Assembly: GCF_003846185.1 (NCBI RefSeq)
Contig: NZ_ML123034.1
Coordinates: 1,862,911 to 1,923,133 of the forward strand
Source of the DNA: Streptomyces sp. ADI96-02
GTDB lineage: Bacteria; Actinomycetota; Actinomycetes; Streptomycetales; Streptomycetaceae
DNA length: 60,223 nt
Direction: 5' to 3'
Shown in pieces: positions 27,148-36,239 of the stretch. Position 1 is the stretch's first letter. Each line of letters starts with the position of its first letter. The notes below the pieces were generated by a model. The model made no database searches. It worked only from the letters and a program-made list of their open reading frames with translations, and had not been told where the DNA came from. The translations under genes and the position numbers were made by a program.

Positions 27148-28407
27148 TCAGAGCAGGGAGTCCAGCGGCGCCGAGGGGTCCGCCAGCGCCTCCGGGTCGT
27201 GCTGCCCGCCGGCCCGGATCAGGCCCTGGATCGTCTCGGTGACGTCCCACACGTTGACGTTCATCCCGGCGAGGACGCGACGGTCCTTCAGCCAGAACGC
27301 GATGAACTCGCGCTTCCCGGCGTCGCCCCGGATGATCACCTCGTCGTAGCTGCCGGGCGGCGCCCACCCGGAGTACTCCAGGCCGACGTCGTACTGGTCG
27401 GAGAAAAAGTACGGGACGCGGTCGTACGTCACGTCCTGGCCGAGCATGGCGCGGGCGGCGGCCGGTCCGCCGTTGAGGGCGTTGGCCCAGTGCTCGACGC
27501 GCAGCCGGACGCCGAGCAGCGGGTGGTCCACGGCGGCGACGTCGCCGGCCGCGTAGATGTGCGGGTCGGAGGTGCGCAGCGAGGCGTCGACGGCGATGCC
27601 GCCGCCCCGCGCCCGCTCGGCCTGCCGCAGTCCGGCGGCCTCGGCGAGCGCGGAGCGCGGGGCGGCGCCGATCGCGGCGAGGACGTCGTGGGCGGGGTGC
27701 TCCTCGCCGTCGTCGGTGCGGGCGGCCAGCACCATGCCGTCCTGTCCGACGATCTCGGTGAGGCGGGCGCCGAAGTGGAAGCGGACGCCGTGCGCGCCGT
27801 GCAGCTCGGTGAAGATCTGGCCCACCTCGGGGCCGACGACCTGGTGCAGCGGGGTGGGCTCCGGTTCGACGACGGTGACCTCGGCCCCGTAACCCCGGGC
27901 GGCGGCGGCGACCTCCAGGCCGATCCAGCCTCCGCCGGCGATGACCAGGTGGCCGTTGTCGCGGCCGAGCGCGGCGAGCACGTTGCGCAGCCGGTCGGCG
28001 TGGGCGAGGCGGCGCAGGTGGTGGACGCCCGCGAGGTCGGTGCCGGGGATGTCGAGGCGGCGCGGTTCGGAGCCGGTGGCCAGCAGCAGCTTGTCGTAGT
28101 GGATGACCGTGTTGTCGCCGAGCCGTACGGTCCTGGCGTAGCGGTCGAGCGCGGTGACCGGCTGGCCGAGGTGCAGCTCGATGTCGGCTCCCGCGTACCA
28201 GGCGCGCTCGTGCACGAAGACGCTGTCGCGTTCCTCCTTGCCGCTGAGGTAGCCCTTGGAGAGCGGCGGCCGTTCGTAGGGGTGGTCTCGCTCGTCGCCG
28301 ATCAGGATCACCCGGCCGGTGAACCCCTCCGCCCGGAGGGTTTCGGCCGCCTTCGCCCCTGCGAGTCCTGCTCCGACGATGACGAACGTCCGGTGTGCTT
28401 CGACCAC
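27148..28407 (-). CDS. FAD-dependent ferredoxin-type NAD(P)H reductase
   Basis: 419 residues from the GTG at 28407, with GAGGAGG seven bases upstream. The first Rossmann fold is VIVGAGLAGAKAAETL (FAD). PYERPPLSKGYL is the typical ferredoxin reductase motif. The NAD-binding fold is IAGGGWIGLEVAAAA, and the FAD-ribose motif is IYAAGDVA. The C-terminal domain is of the reductase_C type. This matches rhodocoxin/putidaredoxin reductases that feed electrons to ferredoxins and P450s. No ferredoxin or P450 gene is adjacent, so the partner is encoded elsewhere. The start 99 bases further up lacks a ribosome binding site. Confidence 0.9.
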   Translation of the reverse strand: MVEAHRTFVIVGAGLAGAKAAETLRAEGFTGRVILIGDERDHPYERPPLSKGYLSGKEERDSVFVHERAWYAGADIELHLGQPVTALDRYARTVRLGDNTVIHYDKLLLATGSEPRRLDIPGTDLAGVHHLRRLAHADRLRNVLAALGRDNGHLVIAGGGWIGLEVAAAARGYGAEVTVVEPEPTPLHQVVGPEVGQIFTELHGAHGVRFHFGARLTEIVGQDGMVLAARTDDGEEHPAHDVLAAIGAAPRSALAEAAGLRQAERARGGGIAVDASLRTSDPHIYAAGDVAAVDHPLLGVRLRVEHWANALNGGPAAARAMLGQDVTYDRVPYFFSDQYDVGLEYSGWAPPGSYDEVIIRGDAGKREFIAFWLKDRRVLAGMNVNVWDVTETIQGLIRAGGQHDPEALADPSAPLDSLL

Positions 28408-28535
28408 TTGATGCCTCCTCAGTGCTGTGCTGCGCGGCGCCGTCACGCCGCGAGCGTCCCGCGCGCCGCGTGATGGCGAAAGAGGGTGTGGCCCGGGACA
28501 GGACACACCCGGTGGTCAGGGATCCAGTCTGCCGG

Positions 28536-29891
28536 TCAGTGGTGGTGTGCGGTGAGCGCGGCGTGCAGGGATCGTGCGGAGGCGTCGGTGAGTGCGGCGA
28601 TCTGGTCGACCAGGACGCGCTTGCGGGCGTGGTCGTCGGGCGCTTGGTCGAACAGGGCGCGGAAGTGCGGTTCCAGGCCCTCGGGGGCGCGGGTGGTGAG
28701 GGCGGCGGCCAGTTCGGCGATGACGACGCGCTGGTCGGCGCGGAGCACTTCCTGCTCGGTGCGCTGCATGACGTAACGGTCGGCGACGGCCTTGAGGACC
28801 GCGCACTCGTTGCGCACGGATCGCGGAACGACCAGTTCCGCGCCGTACCGGCCGAGGCGTCCCGGTCCGTGGACCTGGCGGGTGGCGGCCTCGGCCGCCG
28901 TGCAGAAGCGGCCGATGAGCTGGCTGGTGGCGTCCTTGAGGCGGGCCTGGGCCACGGCGGAGCCGTCGTAGCCGTGCGGCCACCACTCCTGTTCGAGGAG
29001 CCGGTCCAGGGCGTCGGACAGCTCCTGCGGGTCGGTGCCGGCGGGGACGTAGCGGCCGATGGCGACGGCCCAGATGTCCTGGCGCTCCGGCTCGGCGTGG
29101 AGGCAGTTGGGGTCGATGTGCCCGGCGTGCAGTCCGTCCTCGAAGTCGTGCACCGAGTACGCCACGTCGTCGGACCAGTCCATGACCTGGGCCTCGAAGC
29201 AGGTGCGGTCCTGCGGGACGCCCTCGCGGGCCCAGGAGAAGACCGGGAGGTCGTCGGCGTAGACCCCGAACTTCGCGGAGTGCGGGTCGGTGGGGTGGGC
29301 GCCGCGCGGCCACGGGTACTTGGTGGCGGCGTCCAGTGCGGCGCGGGTGAGGTTGAGCCCGACGCTGACCAGCTCGCCGGTGGCGGGGTCGCGGACGAAG
29401 CGCTTGGGCTCCAGGCGGGTCAGCAGGCGCAGCGACTGGGCGTTGCCCTCGAATCCGCCGCAGTCGGAGGCGAAGTCGTTGAGGGCCTGCTCGCCGTTGT
29501 GGCCGAACGGCGGGTGGCCCATGTCGTGGGCGAGGCAGGCCGTCTCGACGAGGTCCGGGTCGCAGCCGAGGACCGCGCCGAGCTCCCGGCCGACCTGGGC
29601 GCACTCCAGGGAGTGCGTCAGGCGGGTGCGGGGGCTGGCGTCCCACGCGCTGGAGCGGGTCCCGGGCGTCACCACCTGCGTCTTTCCGGCGAGCCTGCGC
29701 AGGGCGGCGGAGTGCAGGACCCGGGCCCGGTCGCGCTGGAAGGCGGTACGGCCGGGCCGCTTGTCCGGCTCGGGGTCCCAGCGCTCGGTGTCCGCGGGAC
29801 CGTACGGGCTCGGCGCGGCGTTCGACGCCCGATGCGTGGTCTGTGTGCCGCTGGTGCGATGGTCCCCGTGTGCGCCTTGTGTGCCGTCCAT
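28536..29891 (-). CDS. dgt: dNTP triphosphohydrolase (dGTPase-like), HD domain
   Basis: 451 residues from the ATG at 29891 ([12 protein letters not shown]). The HD-domain metal ligands are seen in [14 protein letters not shown] and [15 protein letters not shown], with a downstream YSVHDFEDG Asp. [21 protein letters not shown] is the characteristic Dgt N-terminal motif. The enzyme hydrolyses dNTPs to nucleoside plus triphosphate and helps balance dNTP pools. The gene lies between the reductase and the divergent SanA-like gene, near dnaG as in other Streptomyces. Confidence 0.93.
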   Translation of the reverse strand: MDGTQGAHGDHRTSGTQTTHRASNAAPSPYGPADTERWDPEPDKRPGRTAFQRDRARVLHSAALRRLAGKTQVVTPGTRSSAWDASPRTRLTHSLECAQVGRELGAVLGCDPDLVETACLAHDMGHPPFGHNGEQALNDFASDCGGFEGNAQSLRLLTRLEPKRFVRDPATGELVSVGLNLTRAALDAATKYPWPRGAHPTDPHSAKFGVYADDLPVFSWAREGVPQDRTCFEAQVMDWSDDVAYSVHDFEDGLHAGHIDPNCLHAEPERQDIWAVAIGRYVPAGTDPQELSDALDRLLEQEWWPHGYDGSAVAQARLKDATSQLIGRFCTAAEAATRQVHGPGRLGRYGAELVVPRSVRNECAVLKAVADRYVMQRTEQEVLRADQRVVIAELAAALTTRAPEGLEPHFRALFDQAPDDHARKRVLVDQIAALTDASARSLHAALTAHHH

Positions 29892-30043
29892 GGTCCCGAC
29901 AGTAGCGACCGGGACCGACAACGTGTCGCGTGAGGTGCGCCGGGCGGGCCCTCGGCCCGCTGATGCGCCGCCCGCGAACCTTTCGGGCGTCCCGCTCGTC
30001 AGTTCGGGTGGAAGGGGCACGGCGGAACGAGTGGGGGGCGCGG

Positions 30044-30823
30044 ATGGCGGCGAAGAGACCGGGAACGGCCGGCGGACGGCTGCGCGCCGCGCGCGTACGG
30101 CTGTCGGCCGTGCGGCTGTCGCCCCTGTGCCGGCCGGCCCTGCGGCTGCCGACGCTGCGGCTGCCGCGCGGGCGGCGTGGGCGAAGACGTCTCGTACAGG
30201 GTCTGATGGCCGTGTGCGTGCTGGCCCTGCTGCCCGCGACCTGGATGCGGGTCGGCTCCGACGCGCGGGTGCGGACCGTCGCGAACGCCCCGGCGCGGGA
30301 CGTCGCGGTGGTGTTCGGCGCGGGGCTGCGGAACGGACGGCCGACGCCGTACCTGGCGCACCGGCTGGACGCGGCGGCCGAGCTGTACCGGACGGGGAAG
30401 GTGCGCGTCGTCCTGGTCACCGGGGACAACAGCCGGGAGGAGTACGACGAGCCGGACGCGATGCGCACGTACCTCACCGGGCGCGGGGTGCCCGGCGAGC
30501 GGATCGTGAGTGACTACGCCGGGTTCGACACGTGGGACTCCTGCGTGCGCGCCCGGAAGATCTTCGGGGTGGACCGGGCGGTGCTGGTGAGCCAGGGCTT
30601 CCACATCCACCGGGCGATCACGCTGTGCCGGTCGGCGGGGATCGACGCGTACGGGGTCGGGGTGGACGCGCAACGGGACGCGACCTGGTACTACGGCGGC
30701 GTCCGCGAGCTGGCCGCGTCGGGCAAGGCGGCGGTGGACGCGCTGCTGCGGCCCGATCCGCGCTTCCTGGGGCCTGAGGAGCCGGGCGTGACGGAGGCGC
30801 TGGCCGCCGACGGCGTCGAGTGA
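30044..30823 (+). CDS. SanA/ElyC-like DUF218 membrane protein
   Basis: 259 residues from the ATG at 30044. An Arg-rich cytoplasmic N-terminus (about 50 residues with [11 protein letters not shown]) precedes one membrane helix ([15 protein letters not shown]). The extracytoplasmic DUF218 domain starts [12 protein letters not shown]. It contains [17 protein letters not shown] and SQGFHIHRA, the conserved Asp/Glu and His patches of the SanA (vancomycin exclusion) family. The family is linked to envelope integrity; its reaction is not established. It is transcribed alone, divergent from dgt. Confidence 0.85.
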   Translation: MAAKRPGTAGGRLRAARVRLSAVRLSPLCRPALRLPTLRLPRGRRGRRRLVQGLMAVCVLALLPATWMRVGSDARVRTVANAPARDVAVVFGAGLRNGRPTPYLAHRLDAAAELYRTGKVRVVLVTGDNSREEYDEPDAMRTYLTGRGVPGERIVSDYAGFDTWDSCVRARKIFGVDRAVLVSQGFHIHRAITLCRSAGIDAYGVGVDAQRDATWYYGGVRELAASGKAAVDALLRPDPRFLGPEEPGVTEALAADGVE

Positions 30824-30965
30824 CGGGAGGCGGGTTGACGGAGGCGCCGGCGGCCGGTGACGGGGCGTCGGCCGACGGCGGCCGGTGGGCGCGGCGCGGT
30901 GTTCGCCGGGCCGCGCCGGGCCGGGCCGTCGCCGTCGCCGACCGGCCGTCTCCGATTGACAGGTC

Positions 30966-31553
30966 CTAAGGGCCGCCCCCGGGCCGGGCGGCGAGCCAAC
31001 TCCCGCCGGGTATGAGGACGCCGCCGGTGCGCAGGGAGCGGGTGACGGCGGCTGCGGCGAGGTACACCCAGGCCCGCGCGGTCGTCCCGGGCGCGTCACG
31101 CCGAAGATCGGCGGTGTCCGGCGACCGCTCCGCGACCGGGAGCCCGGTGGAAGGCCCGGCGGGGAGCCCGGTGGAAGGTCCGGCGGGAAGTCCTGCGGGA
31201 GGCCCGGCGGGGAGTTCGACGTCGCGGGCGACCCGTTCGTAGAGGTTGCGCGGGTGGCCCGGGCCGAGGAATTCCTCCAGGTCGTCCAGGAGGCCCAGCA
31301 GTTCCTGGTGGACGCCGGGCGCGGCGGTGATCAGGGCTCCCTGCACGCGCCCGTGCCCCTCGATCGCGTACGGGTAGCCCGGCCCGTCGTAGAGCAGGGC
31401 GCGCGGCAGTACGGCGGGCGTTTCGGCCGCCGTCCGGCCGCGGAGGAACAGGTCGTGGTTGGGCTCGCCGGGCAGCAGTGTGCCGTACACGAAGAACGGC
31501 AGGTGCACGTCGGACGGCGGTCGGGGCACGGAGGCCCCTTCGGCAGCGGTCAC
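30966..31553 (-). CDS. gamma-glutamylcyclotransferase-like (GGCT/AIG2) protein
   Basis: 195 residues from the GTG at 31553, overlapping the CutA stop by four bases (GTGA). PFFVYGTLLPGEPNHDLFL is the GGCT substrate loop (VYGTLxxG), and YPYAIEGHGRVQGALI follows. The expected catalytic Glu is near DDLEEFLGPGHPRNLYERV. Between 105 and 135 the protein carries a Pro/Ala/Gly/Leu repeat (LPAGPSTG twice), encoded by a G/C-rich DNA repeat at about 31139-31210, which looks like an expanded linker. It is coupled to cutA. The specific substrate is unknown. Confidence 0.8.
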   Translation of the reverse strand: MTAAEGASVPRPPSDVHLPFFVYGTLLPGEPNHDLFLRGRTAAETPAVLPRALLYDGPGYPYAIEGHGRVQGALITAAPGVHQELLGLLDDLEEFLGPGHPRNLYERVARDVELPAGPPAGLPAGPSTGLPAGPSTGLPVAERSPDTADLRRDAPGTTARAWVYLAAAAVTRSLRTGGVLIPGGSWLAARPGGGP

Positions 31554-31891
31554 AGGGCGGTCTCGGGCGCGGTCTCCGCCGTCACCCAGCCGAGATAGCG
31601 GGTGCTGCCCCGCACCACCGGGATCGCGATGATCTCCGGTGTCTCGTAGTCGTGCTCCCGCTCGATGTACTTCTCCAGTTCCTCGTAGCGCACGCTCGTC
31701 GTCTTGAGCTGGACTTGCCATTCCTCACTGGTCTCGATGGCGTCCTGCCACCGGTAGACCGAGGTGACGGGCGCGGAGATCTGGGCGCAGGCCGCCAGCC
31801 GGGCCTCCACCGCCCCCTGCGCCAGGGCGTGGGCCTTGTCCTCGCTGTCGATCGTGGTGAGTACGGTCAGCCATTCCGGCGGCGCTGTCAT
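31550..31891 (-). CDS. cutA: divalent-ion tolerance protein CutA
   Basis: 113 residues from the ATG at 31891. TVLTTIDSEDKAHALAQGAVEARLAACAQI is the CutA1 N-terminal strand-helix unit. WQDAIETSEEWQVQLKTT and HDYETPEIIAIPV follow, including conserved Trp, Lys and Tyr-Glu-x-Pro-Glu residues. CutA forms very stable trimers; copper or divalent metal tolerance is the traditional but weakly supported role. It is translationally coupled to the GGCT-like gene. Confidence 0.95.
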   Translation of the reverse strand: MTAPPEWLTVLTTIDSEDKAHALAQGAVEARLAACAQISAPVTSVYRWQDAIETSEEWQVQLKTTSVRYEELEKYIEREHDYETPEIIAIPVVRGSTRYLGWVTAETAPETAL

Positions 31892-32017
31892 CGTCGGTTC
31901 TCCTCCTCCTGCGGCGGGCTCCTGCCCTGCCCATGATTTCGATTGTCGGCCCGAAACGGGTCACGTGCCGTACATTCCGGGTCCTGCGCGCCCCCGGTCG
32001 CGGCATACGGTGGCGGT

Positions 32018-32821
32018 ATGACCACCGACACACGGCTTTCGCCGGTCCCGTACGTCGAGGTGAACGGCCGCCCCGCGACCGAGGAGAGCCTGCGGATTCC
32101 GGCGCTCGACGGCTTCGGCCACTTCACCGCCCTCCAGGTCGAGGACCGCGAGGTGCGCGGGCTGGGGCTGCATCTGGCCCGGCTGGACTCCGCGAACCGG
32201 GAGCTGTTCGAACTGCCCCTGGACGGCGGCCGGGTGCGGGAGCTGATCGGCCGCGCGCTGACCGGAGCCGGAGTGCGTGACGCCTCGGTGCGGGTGCACG
32301 GCTTCCTGCCGCCGGGGACGGCGGAGACGACGCTGATGGTCACGGTCCGCGAGCCCGCGCCGCCGGCGTCCGGGGCGCGGAGCCTGATGTCGGTGCCGTA
32401 CGCCCGTCCGGTGGCGCACATCAAGCGGCCGGGCGAGTTCGGGCAGACGTACTACGGGCGGCTCGCCGGGCGCGCGGGGTTCGACGAGGCGCTGCTGACC
32501 GCGCCGGGCGGGGCGGTGACCGAGGGCGCGTTCAGCAACGTCGGCTTCTGGGACGGGACCTCGGTGGTGTGGCCGGACGCCCCGGCGCTCGTCGGCGTCA
32601 CGATGGCGCTGCTGGAGGAGGGCCTGCCACGGCTCGGCGTCCCGTCGGTGCGGCGGCCGGTGACGCTGGACACGCTGGCCGGGCTGCGGGCGGCGTTCGT
32701 CAGCAGCTCACGCGGGATCGCGCCGGTCGGGAGGATCGACGGCGCGGAGATCCCGGTCGACGCGGAGCTGATGGGGCGTCTGGAGGCGGCGTACGCGGGC
32801 GCGCCGACGGAAGCCGTCTGA
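32018..32821 (+). CDS. class IV PLP-dependent aminotransferase
   Basis: 267 residues from the ATG at 32018. The fold-type IV pattern is present: HLARLDSANRELF (N-terminal phosphate side), AHIKRPGEFGQTYYGR with the probable PLP Lys, then FDEALLTAPGGAVTEGAFSNVGFW, the conserved Glu and the E-x-x-x-S-N region. The C-terminal threonine-type phosphate contact is LAGLRAAFVSSSRGI. The family includes branched-chain and D-amino acid aminotransferases and aminodeoxychorismate lyase; the reaction cannot be fixed. It stands alone, divergent from cutA. Confidence 0.88.
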   Translation: MTTDTRLSPVPYVEVNGRPATEESLRIPALDGFGHFTALQVEDREVRGLGLHLARLDSANRELFELPLDGGRVRELIGRALTGAGVRDASVRVHGFLPPGTAETTLMVTVREPAPPASGARSLMSVPYARPVAHIKRPGEFGQTYYGRLAGRAGFDEALLTAPGGAVTEGAFSNVGFWDGTSVVWPDAPALVGVTMALLEEGLPRLGVPSVRRPVTLDTLAGLRAAFVSSSRGIAPVGRIDGAEIPVDAELMGRLEAAYAGAPTEAV

Positions 32822-32861
32822 CGGGCCGGCCCGACGGGCCGGGCCGGCCGTAGCGGGTCGC

Positions 32862-32918
32862 GCCGGGCCGTGGCAGGCGTGCCGGGCCGTGGCAGGCGTG
32901 CCGGGCCGTGGCAGGCGT
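32862..32918. repeat. three perfect 19-bp tandem repeats
   Basis: Units begin at 32862, 32881 and 32900 (GCCGGGCCGTGGCAGGCGT). They lie just upstream of the DUF5990 gene and could vary in number between strains. Confidence 0.85.
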
Positions 32919-32965
32919 GCCGGGCGACAGCGGGTCGCGGCCGGCCGTGGCGGACCATGGGGTGC

Positions 32966-33427
32966 ATGCAGATCCACATCGAGGCTTTCGCGCTTCCCGG
33001 CCGCCGCTGCGGCCCGGACTCCGACTTCCCGGGTTTCGACGACATCCATGTCGGCGTGCAGCGCAAGGACCGGCCCGGCGAACTGCTGGACCCGTACGCG
33101 GGAGACGCGCCCTCCGCCGTGTGGACCCTGGACTGCGCGGCGACGGCCACGGCGGAGGGCGTCGAGGTTTCGGGCCCGTACGTGCAGAACCGCCTGGGCG
33201 GACGGTTCGTCTACCTGTCGTGGGGCACGGTGGACGGTTCCGGGCTGTTCACCATGTTCCGGCGGGCCAAACTCATGCTCGGCGACATCCCGCCGGACGT
33301 CCTGGAAGCCGCGGTGCGCTCCGGTCATCTCGTCGCCCGGCTGGGGCTGAGCGACGCGAAGGGGCAACCGCTGTGCGGCCGGGTGCGTCCGGAGCAGGTC
33401 GTATGGAGCGCGGCGGGCGGGGCCTGA
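32966..33427 (+). CDS. DUF5990-family protein
   Basis: 153 residues from the ATG at 32966; an ATG three codons upstream is possible. The family hallmarks are an N-terminal MQIHIEAF strand, LPGRRCGP, a HVGVQRKDRPGELLDPYAGD segment and a WTLDC strand, then GGRFVYLSWG. It is a small cytoplasmic beta-rich protein with no catalytic motif that I can name. Actinobacterial relatives are uncharacterised. It has no operon partner: the aminotransferase lies upstream behind tandem repeats. Confidence 0.8.
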   Translation: MQIHIEAFALPGRRCGPDSDFPGFDDIHVGVQRKDRPGELLDPYAGDAPSAVWTLDCAATATAEGVEVSGPYVQNRLGGRFVYLSWGTVDGSGLFTMFRRAKLMLGDIPPDVLEAAVRSGHLVARLGLSDAKGQPLCGRVRPEQVVWSAAGGA

Positions 33428-33458
33428 TCCGGGCGGCCCCGGGGGCGGCCTTCCGGTC

Positions 33459-33516
33459 GGGCGGTCGGGCAGCCGGGCGGTCGGGCAGCCGGGCGGTCGG
33501 GCAGCCGGGCGGTCGG
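33459..33516. repeat. 3.6 copies of a 16-bp tandem repeat
   Basis: Units GGGCGGTCGGGCAGCC start at 33459, 33475 and 33491, with a partial fourth copy. Confidence 0.85.
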
Positions 33517-33716
33517 CCTTCCAGGAGCCGGGCGTGCACCCCTCGGGCCGGGCTCATGAATCGGCGTGCCGCTCGGGCCGGGACTCTTCGCGCCGGACAT
33601 GACACCGCCCCCATCGGCCCGGGGGGGTGAGCCGGTGAGGGCGGGTGCCATGGGGGGCGTGCGCCATCCCGTGGGGGGAGTGTGTTGCGTCTGCCCGGAC
33701 CCCGGCAGGTCATGCA

Positions 33717-33732
33717 TGTGACCTGCGTCACA
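33717..33732. promoter_or_regulatory. perfect Crp-like operator TGTGA-N6-TCACA
   Basis: TGTGACCTGCGTCACA matches the classical CRP/FNR palindrome and the Streptomyces Crp GTG-N8-CAC core. It overlaps a second inverted pair AGGTCA/TGACCT (33707-33724). It lies 231 bp upstream of the secreted protein at 33963. Confidence 0.6.
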
Positions 33733-33962
33733 TCATCGGGCGCCATCGGAGACTGCTCACCCGATCGGCACCGGAGCCCGCAGTGCGGACCGAACGGCCC
33801 AGCCGCACCGCGCGCCACCTGCGACGATCCCGTACGGCAAGAGTGCCGCGCCGGTCCGTACGGGTGAAAACTGACCCGGCGTCAGCAGGCAGTCGCGACC
33901 GCGTGCGCCTTAGGTCGAGGACAGGACACACTCGCTCGCGCCGTCTGCCCGGAGGAACCCCC

Positions 33963-34520
33963 ATGCGCAGTCCCGCCCGCCTCGTGACCGGTACCGCTTC
34001 CGCCGCGATCACTGTCGTCGCGCTCGGTCTCGCCGTCGCGCCGTCCGCGTACGCCGGTGACTTCGGCCGGCTGGAGCTCACGCCCGCGACCGCCGTCCCC
34101 GGCGCCAAGGTCACCGTGAACACCACCGCCTGCGGCCCCAGGGGATCGGGCATCGGCGACGCGAACGCGCTGGACGCCGGGGACTTCGAGGTGCGCTCCG
34201 GCGAGCAGAAGGAGGTCGCGGTCGGCCGGTTCACCGTGCCGCACGAGACCCGGCCCGGCAGCTACGAGATCGTCGTCTCGTGCGACAACGGCAAGGAGGC
34301 CGTCGGCGACCTGGAGGTCATCGGCGGCGGGCGGCCCGAGCGGCCCGACCACGAACGGCCGGATCAGGAGCGCCCGTCCGGACACGTGCGGACCGGCGTC
34401 GGCGGCAGCGTCCGGCCGGACTCCACCCAGGTCGCCCTCGGCGTCGGCGTGATCGGCATGGCGGCCGTCGGCGGGCTGTGGCTGCTGCGCCGCCGCACCG
34501 AGGGCGTCGAGGGCGGCTGA
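33963..34520 (+). CDS. secreted, C-terminally membrane-anchored Ig-like protein
   Basis: 185 residues from the ATG at 33963 behind GGAGGA. A signal peptide (RSPARLVTGTASAAITVVALGLAV ending SAYA) precedes a beta-sandwich domain (DFGRLELTPATAVPGAKVTV through VVSCDNGKEAVGDLEV), with a Cys pair that may be bridged. A Pro/Arg/Glu-rich linker (about 115-145) and a C-terminal helix (VALGVGVIGMAAVGGLWLL) ending in RRR follow. This is a cell-wall-protein layout, but the LPxTG/LAxTG sorting motif is absent. A class F-type sortase gene follows 65 bases later, the usual pairing in Streptomyces. Confidence 0.85.
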   Translation: MRSPARLVTGTASAAITVVALGLAVAPSAYAGDFGRLELTPATAVPGAKVTVNTTACGPRGSGIGDANALDAGDFEVRSGEQKEVAVGRFTVPHETRPGSYEIVVSCDNGKEAVGDLEVIGGGRPERPDHERPDQERPSGHVRTGVGGSVRPDSTQVALGVGVIGMAAVGGLWLLRRRTEGVEGG

Positions 34521-34585
34521 CGGCCGCTCCCGCGCACCGACCGGGCGGACGCGCCGCCCCGCCCGCCTCACCCAAGGACGACGAC

Positions 34586-35218
34586 GTGTCCCAGAGCGCG
34601 CAGAAGGCCAGGGGCTGGCTGGTGGGCATCGCCGTGCTGTGCGGCGTCTGGCTCGTCCAGAACGGCTCCGGCGACCAGGTGGTCCCGCCCCAGCCGTCCG
34701 GCGCGCAGGCGTTCGCCGCCGGGCCCCGACTCCAGCCCGGCTCCCCGGTCGCCGCACCGCTGCGGCGCTCCGACCCCGTCCGCGTCCGCATCCCCGGCAT
34801 CGGGGTCGACGCCCCGATGACGCGGCTGGGCCTCGGCCGCGACGGCAGCCTCGACGTACCGCCGGACGAGGACCGCAACCTCGCGGGCTGGTACGGGAAC
34901 GGGGTGCCGCCGGGCGCTCGGGGCACCGCGATCGTCGCCGGACACGTCGACAACGCGCAGGGCCCGGCCGTCTTCTACGCGCTGGGGGCCCTCACCAAGG
35001 GCGCGCGGGTGGAGATCGTCCGCCAGGACGGGCGCACGGCGGTCTTCTCGGTCGACGCGATCGAGGTGTACGACAACGACGACTTCCCCGACCAGCGCGT
35101 CTACGGCGACTCCCCGCACGCCTCGCTGCGGCTGATCACCTGCGGCGGCGGGTTCTCCGAGGAGACCGGCTACCAGGGCAACGTAGTGGCGTACGCGCAC
35201 CTCACCGGCGTGAGCTGA
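34586..35218 (+). CDS. class F-type sortase
   Basis: 210 residues from the GTG at 34586 with AAGGA eight bases upstream. An N-terminal helix (GWLVGIAVLCGVWLV) anchors the enzyme outside the membrane. The sortase barrel starts RVRIPGIGVDAPM. The catalytic His is in IVAGHVDN and the Cys in LRLITCGGGF; the Arg is expected in the C-terminal strand but is not obvious. Actinobacterial class F enzymes are often near small signal-peptide proteins without canonical sorting signals. The substrate may therefore not be its neighbour. Confidence 0.88.
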   Translation: MSQSAQKARGWLVGIAVLCGVWLVQNGSGDQVVPPQPSGAQAFAAGPRLQPGSPVAAPLRRSDPVRVRIPGIGVDAPMTRLGLGRDGSLDVPPDEDRNLAGWYGNGVPPGARGTAIVAGHVDNAQGPAVFYALGALTKGARVEIVRQDGRTAVFSVDAIEVYDNDDFPDQRVYGDSPHASLRLITCGGGFSEETGYQGNVVAYAHLTGVS

Positions 35219-35226
35219 CCCGCGCC

Positions 35227-36015
35227 TCAGGCCGTCCACTGGTCGTAACCGAGCTTGGCGACCAGCGAGAGGACCACGGTCAGCAGGACCGCGCGGACGA
35301 AACCGCTGCCCCGGCTCAGTGCCATCCGGGCCCCGACCATGCCGCCCGCCAGGTTGAACACGGCCATCACGGCGGCCAGTTGCCACAGCACCGAACCCTG
35401 ATAGGCGAACATCGCCAGCGCGCCCGCGTTCGTGCACACGTTGACGATCTTGGCGGTGGCGGAGGCGGTCACCAGGTCCAGGTGGAGCACCGCCGAGAGG
35501 GCCAGCACCAGGAAGGTGCCGGTTCCCGGCCCGAACAGCCCGTCGTAGAAGCCGATCCCGCCACCGACCAGGACGACGGCGACGACGATCCGCGCCCGGG
35601 TGACCGCCGGAGCCGTGCCGCCCTCGGCGGCGGCGCCGAAGGAGGGCCGGAGCATCACGAAGGCCGCGACCCCGAGCAGCACCACCATGATGACCGGGCG
35701 CAGCACCTCGCTGCTGATCCCGGCGGCGAAGAACGCCCCGGCCATCGAGCCCGCGAGGGCCATCAGCCCGACCTTGACCGCGAGCCCGACCTGGACCGGG
35801 GCGCGGCGGACGTAGGTCACCGCCGCGCCGACGGTGCCGACGATCGCGACGGCCTTGTTGGTCCCGAGGACATGGGCGGCCGGCACCTGCGGCAGGCCCA
35901 GGAGCAGGGCGGGCAGGAGCAGCAGGCCGCCGCCGCCGACCACGGCGTCGATCCATCCCGCCGCCGCGGCGGCCAGGCAGAGGAGGATGAGCGTGGTCAG
36001 CGTTATGTCGGGCAT
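35227..36015 (-). CDS. TSUP/TauE-SafE family membrane permease
   Basis: 262 residues from the ATG at 36015, convergent with the sortase gene (8-bp gap). Eight hydrophobic segments form two repeats with GxGG-type motifs (WIDAVVGGGGLLLLPALLLG and VGGGIGFYDGLFGPGTGTFL), the TauE/SafE signature. Members export sulfite, sulfoacetate or other organic anions. No sulfur-metabolism gene is nearby, so the substrate is unknown. Confidence 0.9.
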   Translation of the reverse strand: MPDITLTTLILLCLAAAAAGWIDAVVGGGGLLLLPALLLGLPQVPAAHVLGTNKAVAIVGTVGAAVTYVRRAPVQVGLAVKVGLMALAGSMAGAFFAAGISSEVLRPVIMVVLLGVAAFVMLRPSFGAAAEGGTAPAVTRARIVVAVVLVGGGIGFYDGLFGPGTGTFLVLALSAVLHLDLVTASATAKIVNVCTNAGALAMFAYQGSVLWQLAAVMAVFNLAGGMVGARMALSRGSGFVRAVLLTVVLSLVAKLGYDQWTA

Positions 36016-36239
36016 ATGACGACCCTAAGCGCCGGACCCGCCGGAAGATCGCACAGGGCCCGGCCCGCGGCCGGTACCCGTCGACACACCGCCCACTCCG
36101 GCCGAACCGCCGGACCGAAGGCGGCCGTGCATCGTTCATCCTCAATTGACGCTCCGTCAACTACCTTCTCCTACAGTCCTCAAGCGCGACCCGCCGGTCC
36201 GACCGGGCGGCGGGCCCTCACGTCAGGCGTGGAGTGATC

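Larger units (their letters stand above)
33428..33962. promoter_or_regulatory. 535-bp non-coding region with tandem repeats and a Crp-like site
   Basis: The region holds a 16-bp tandem repeat (33459-33516) and the palindromic site at 33717-33732. It also holds the promoter region of the secreted protein at 33963. No coding gene is supported. Confidence 0.6.

Noticed and set aside
33428..33962. CRISPR-like array in the repeat tracts
   Set aside because: Repeats are contiguous 16-19 bp tandem units without unique spacers, and no cas genes are present.
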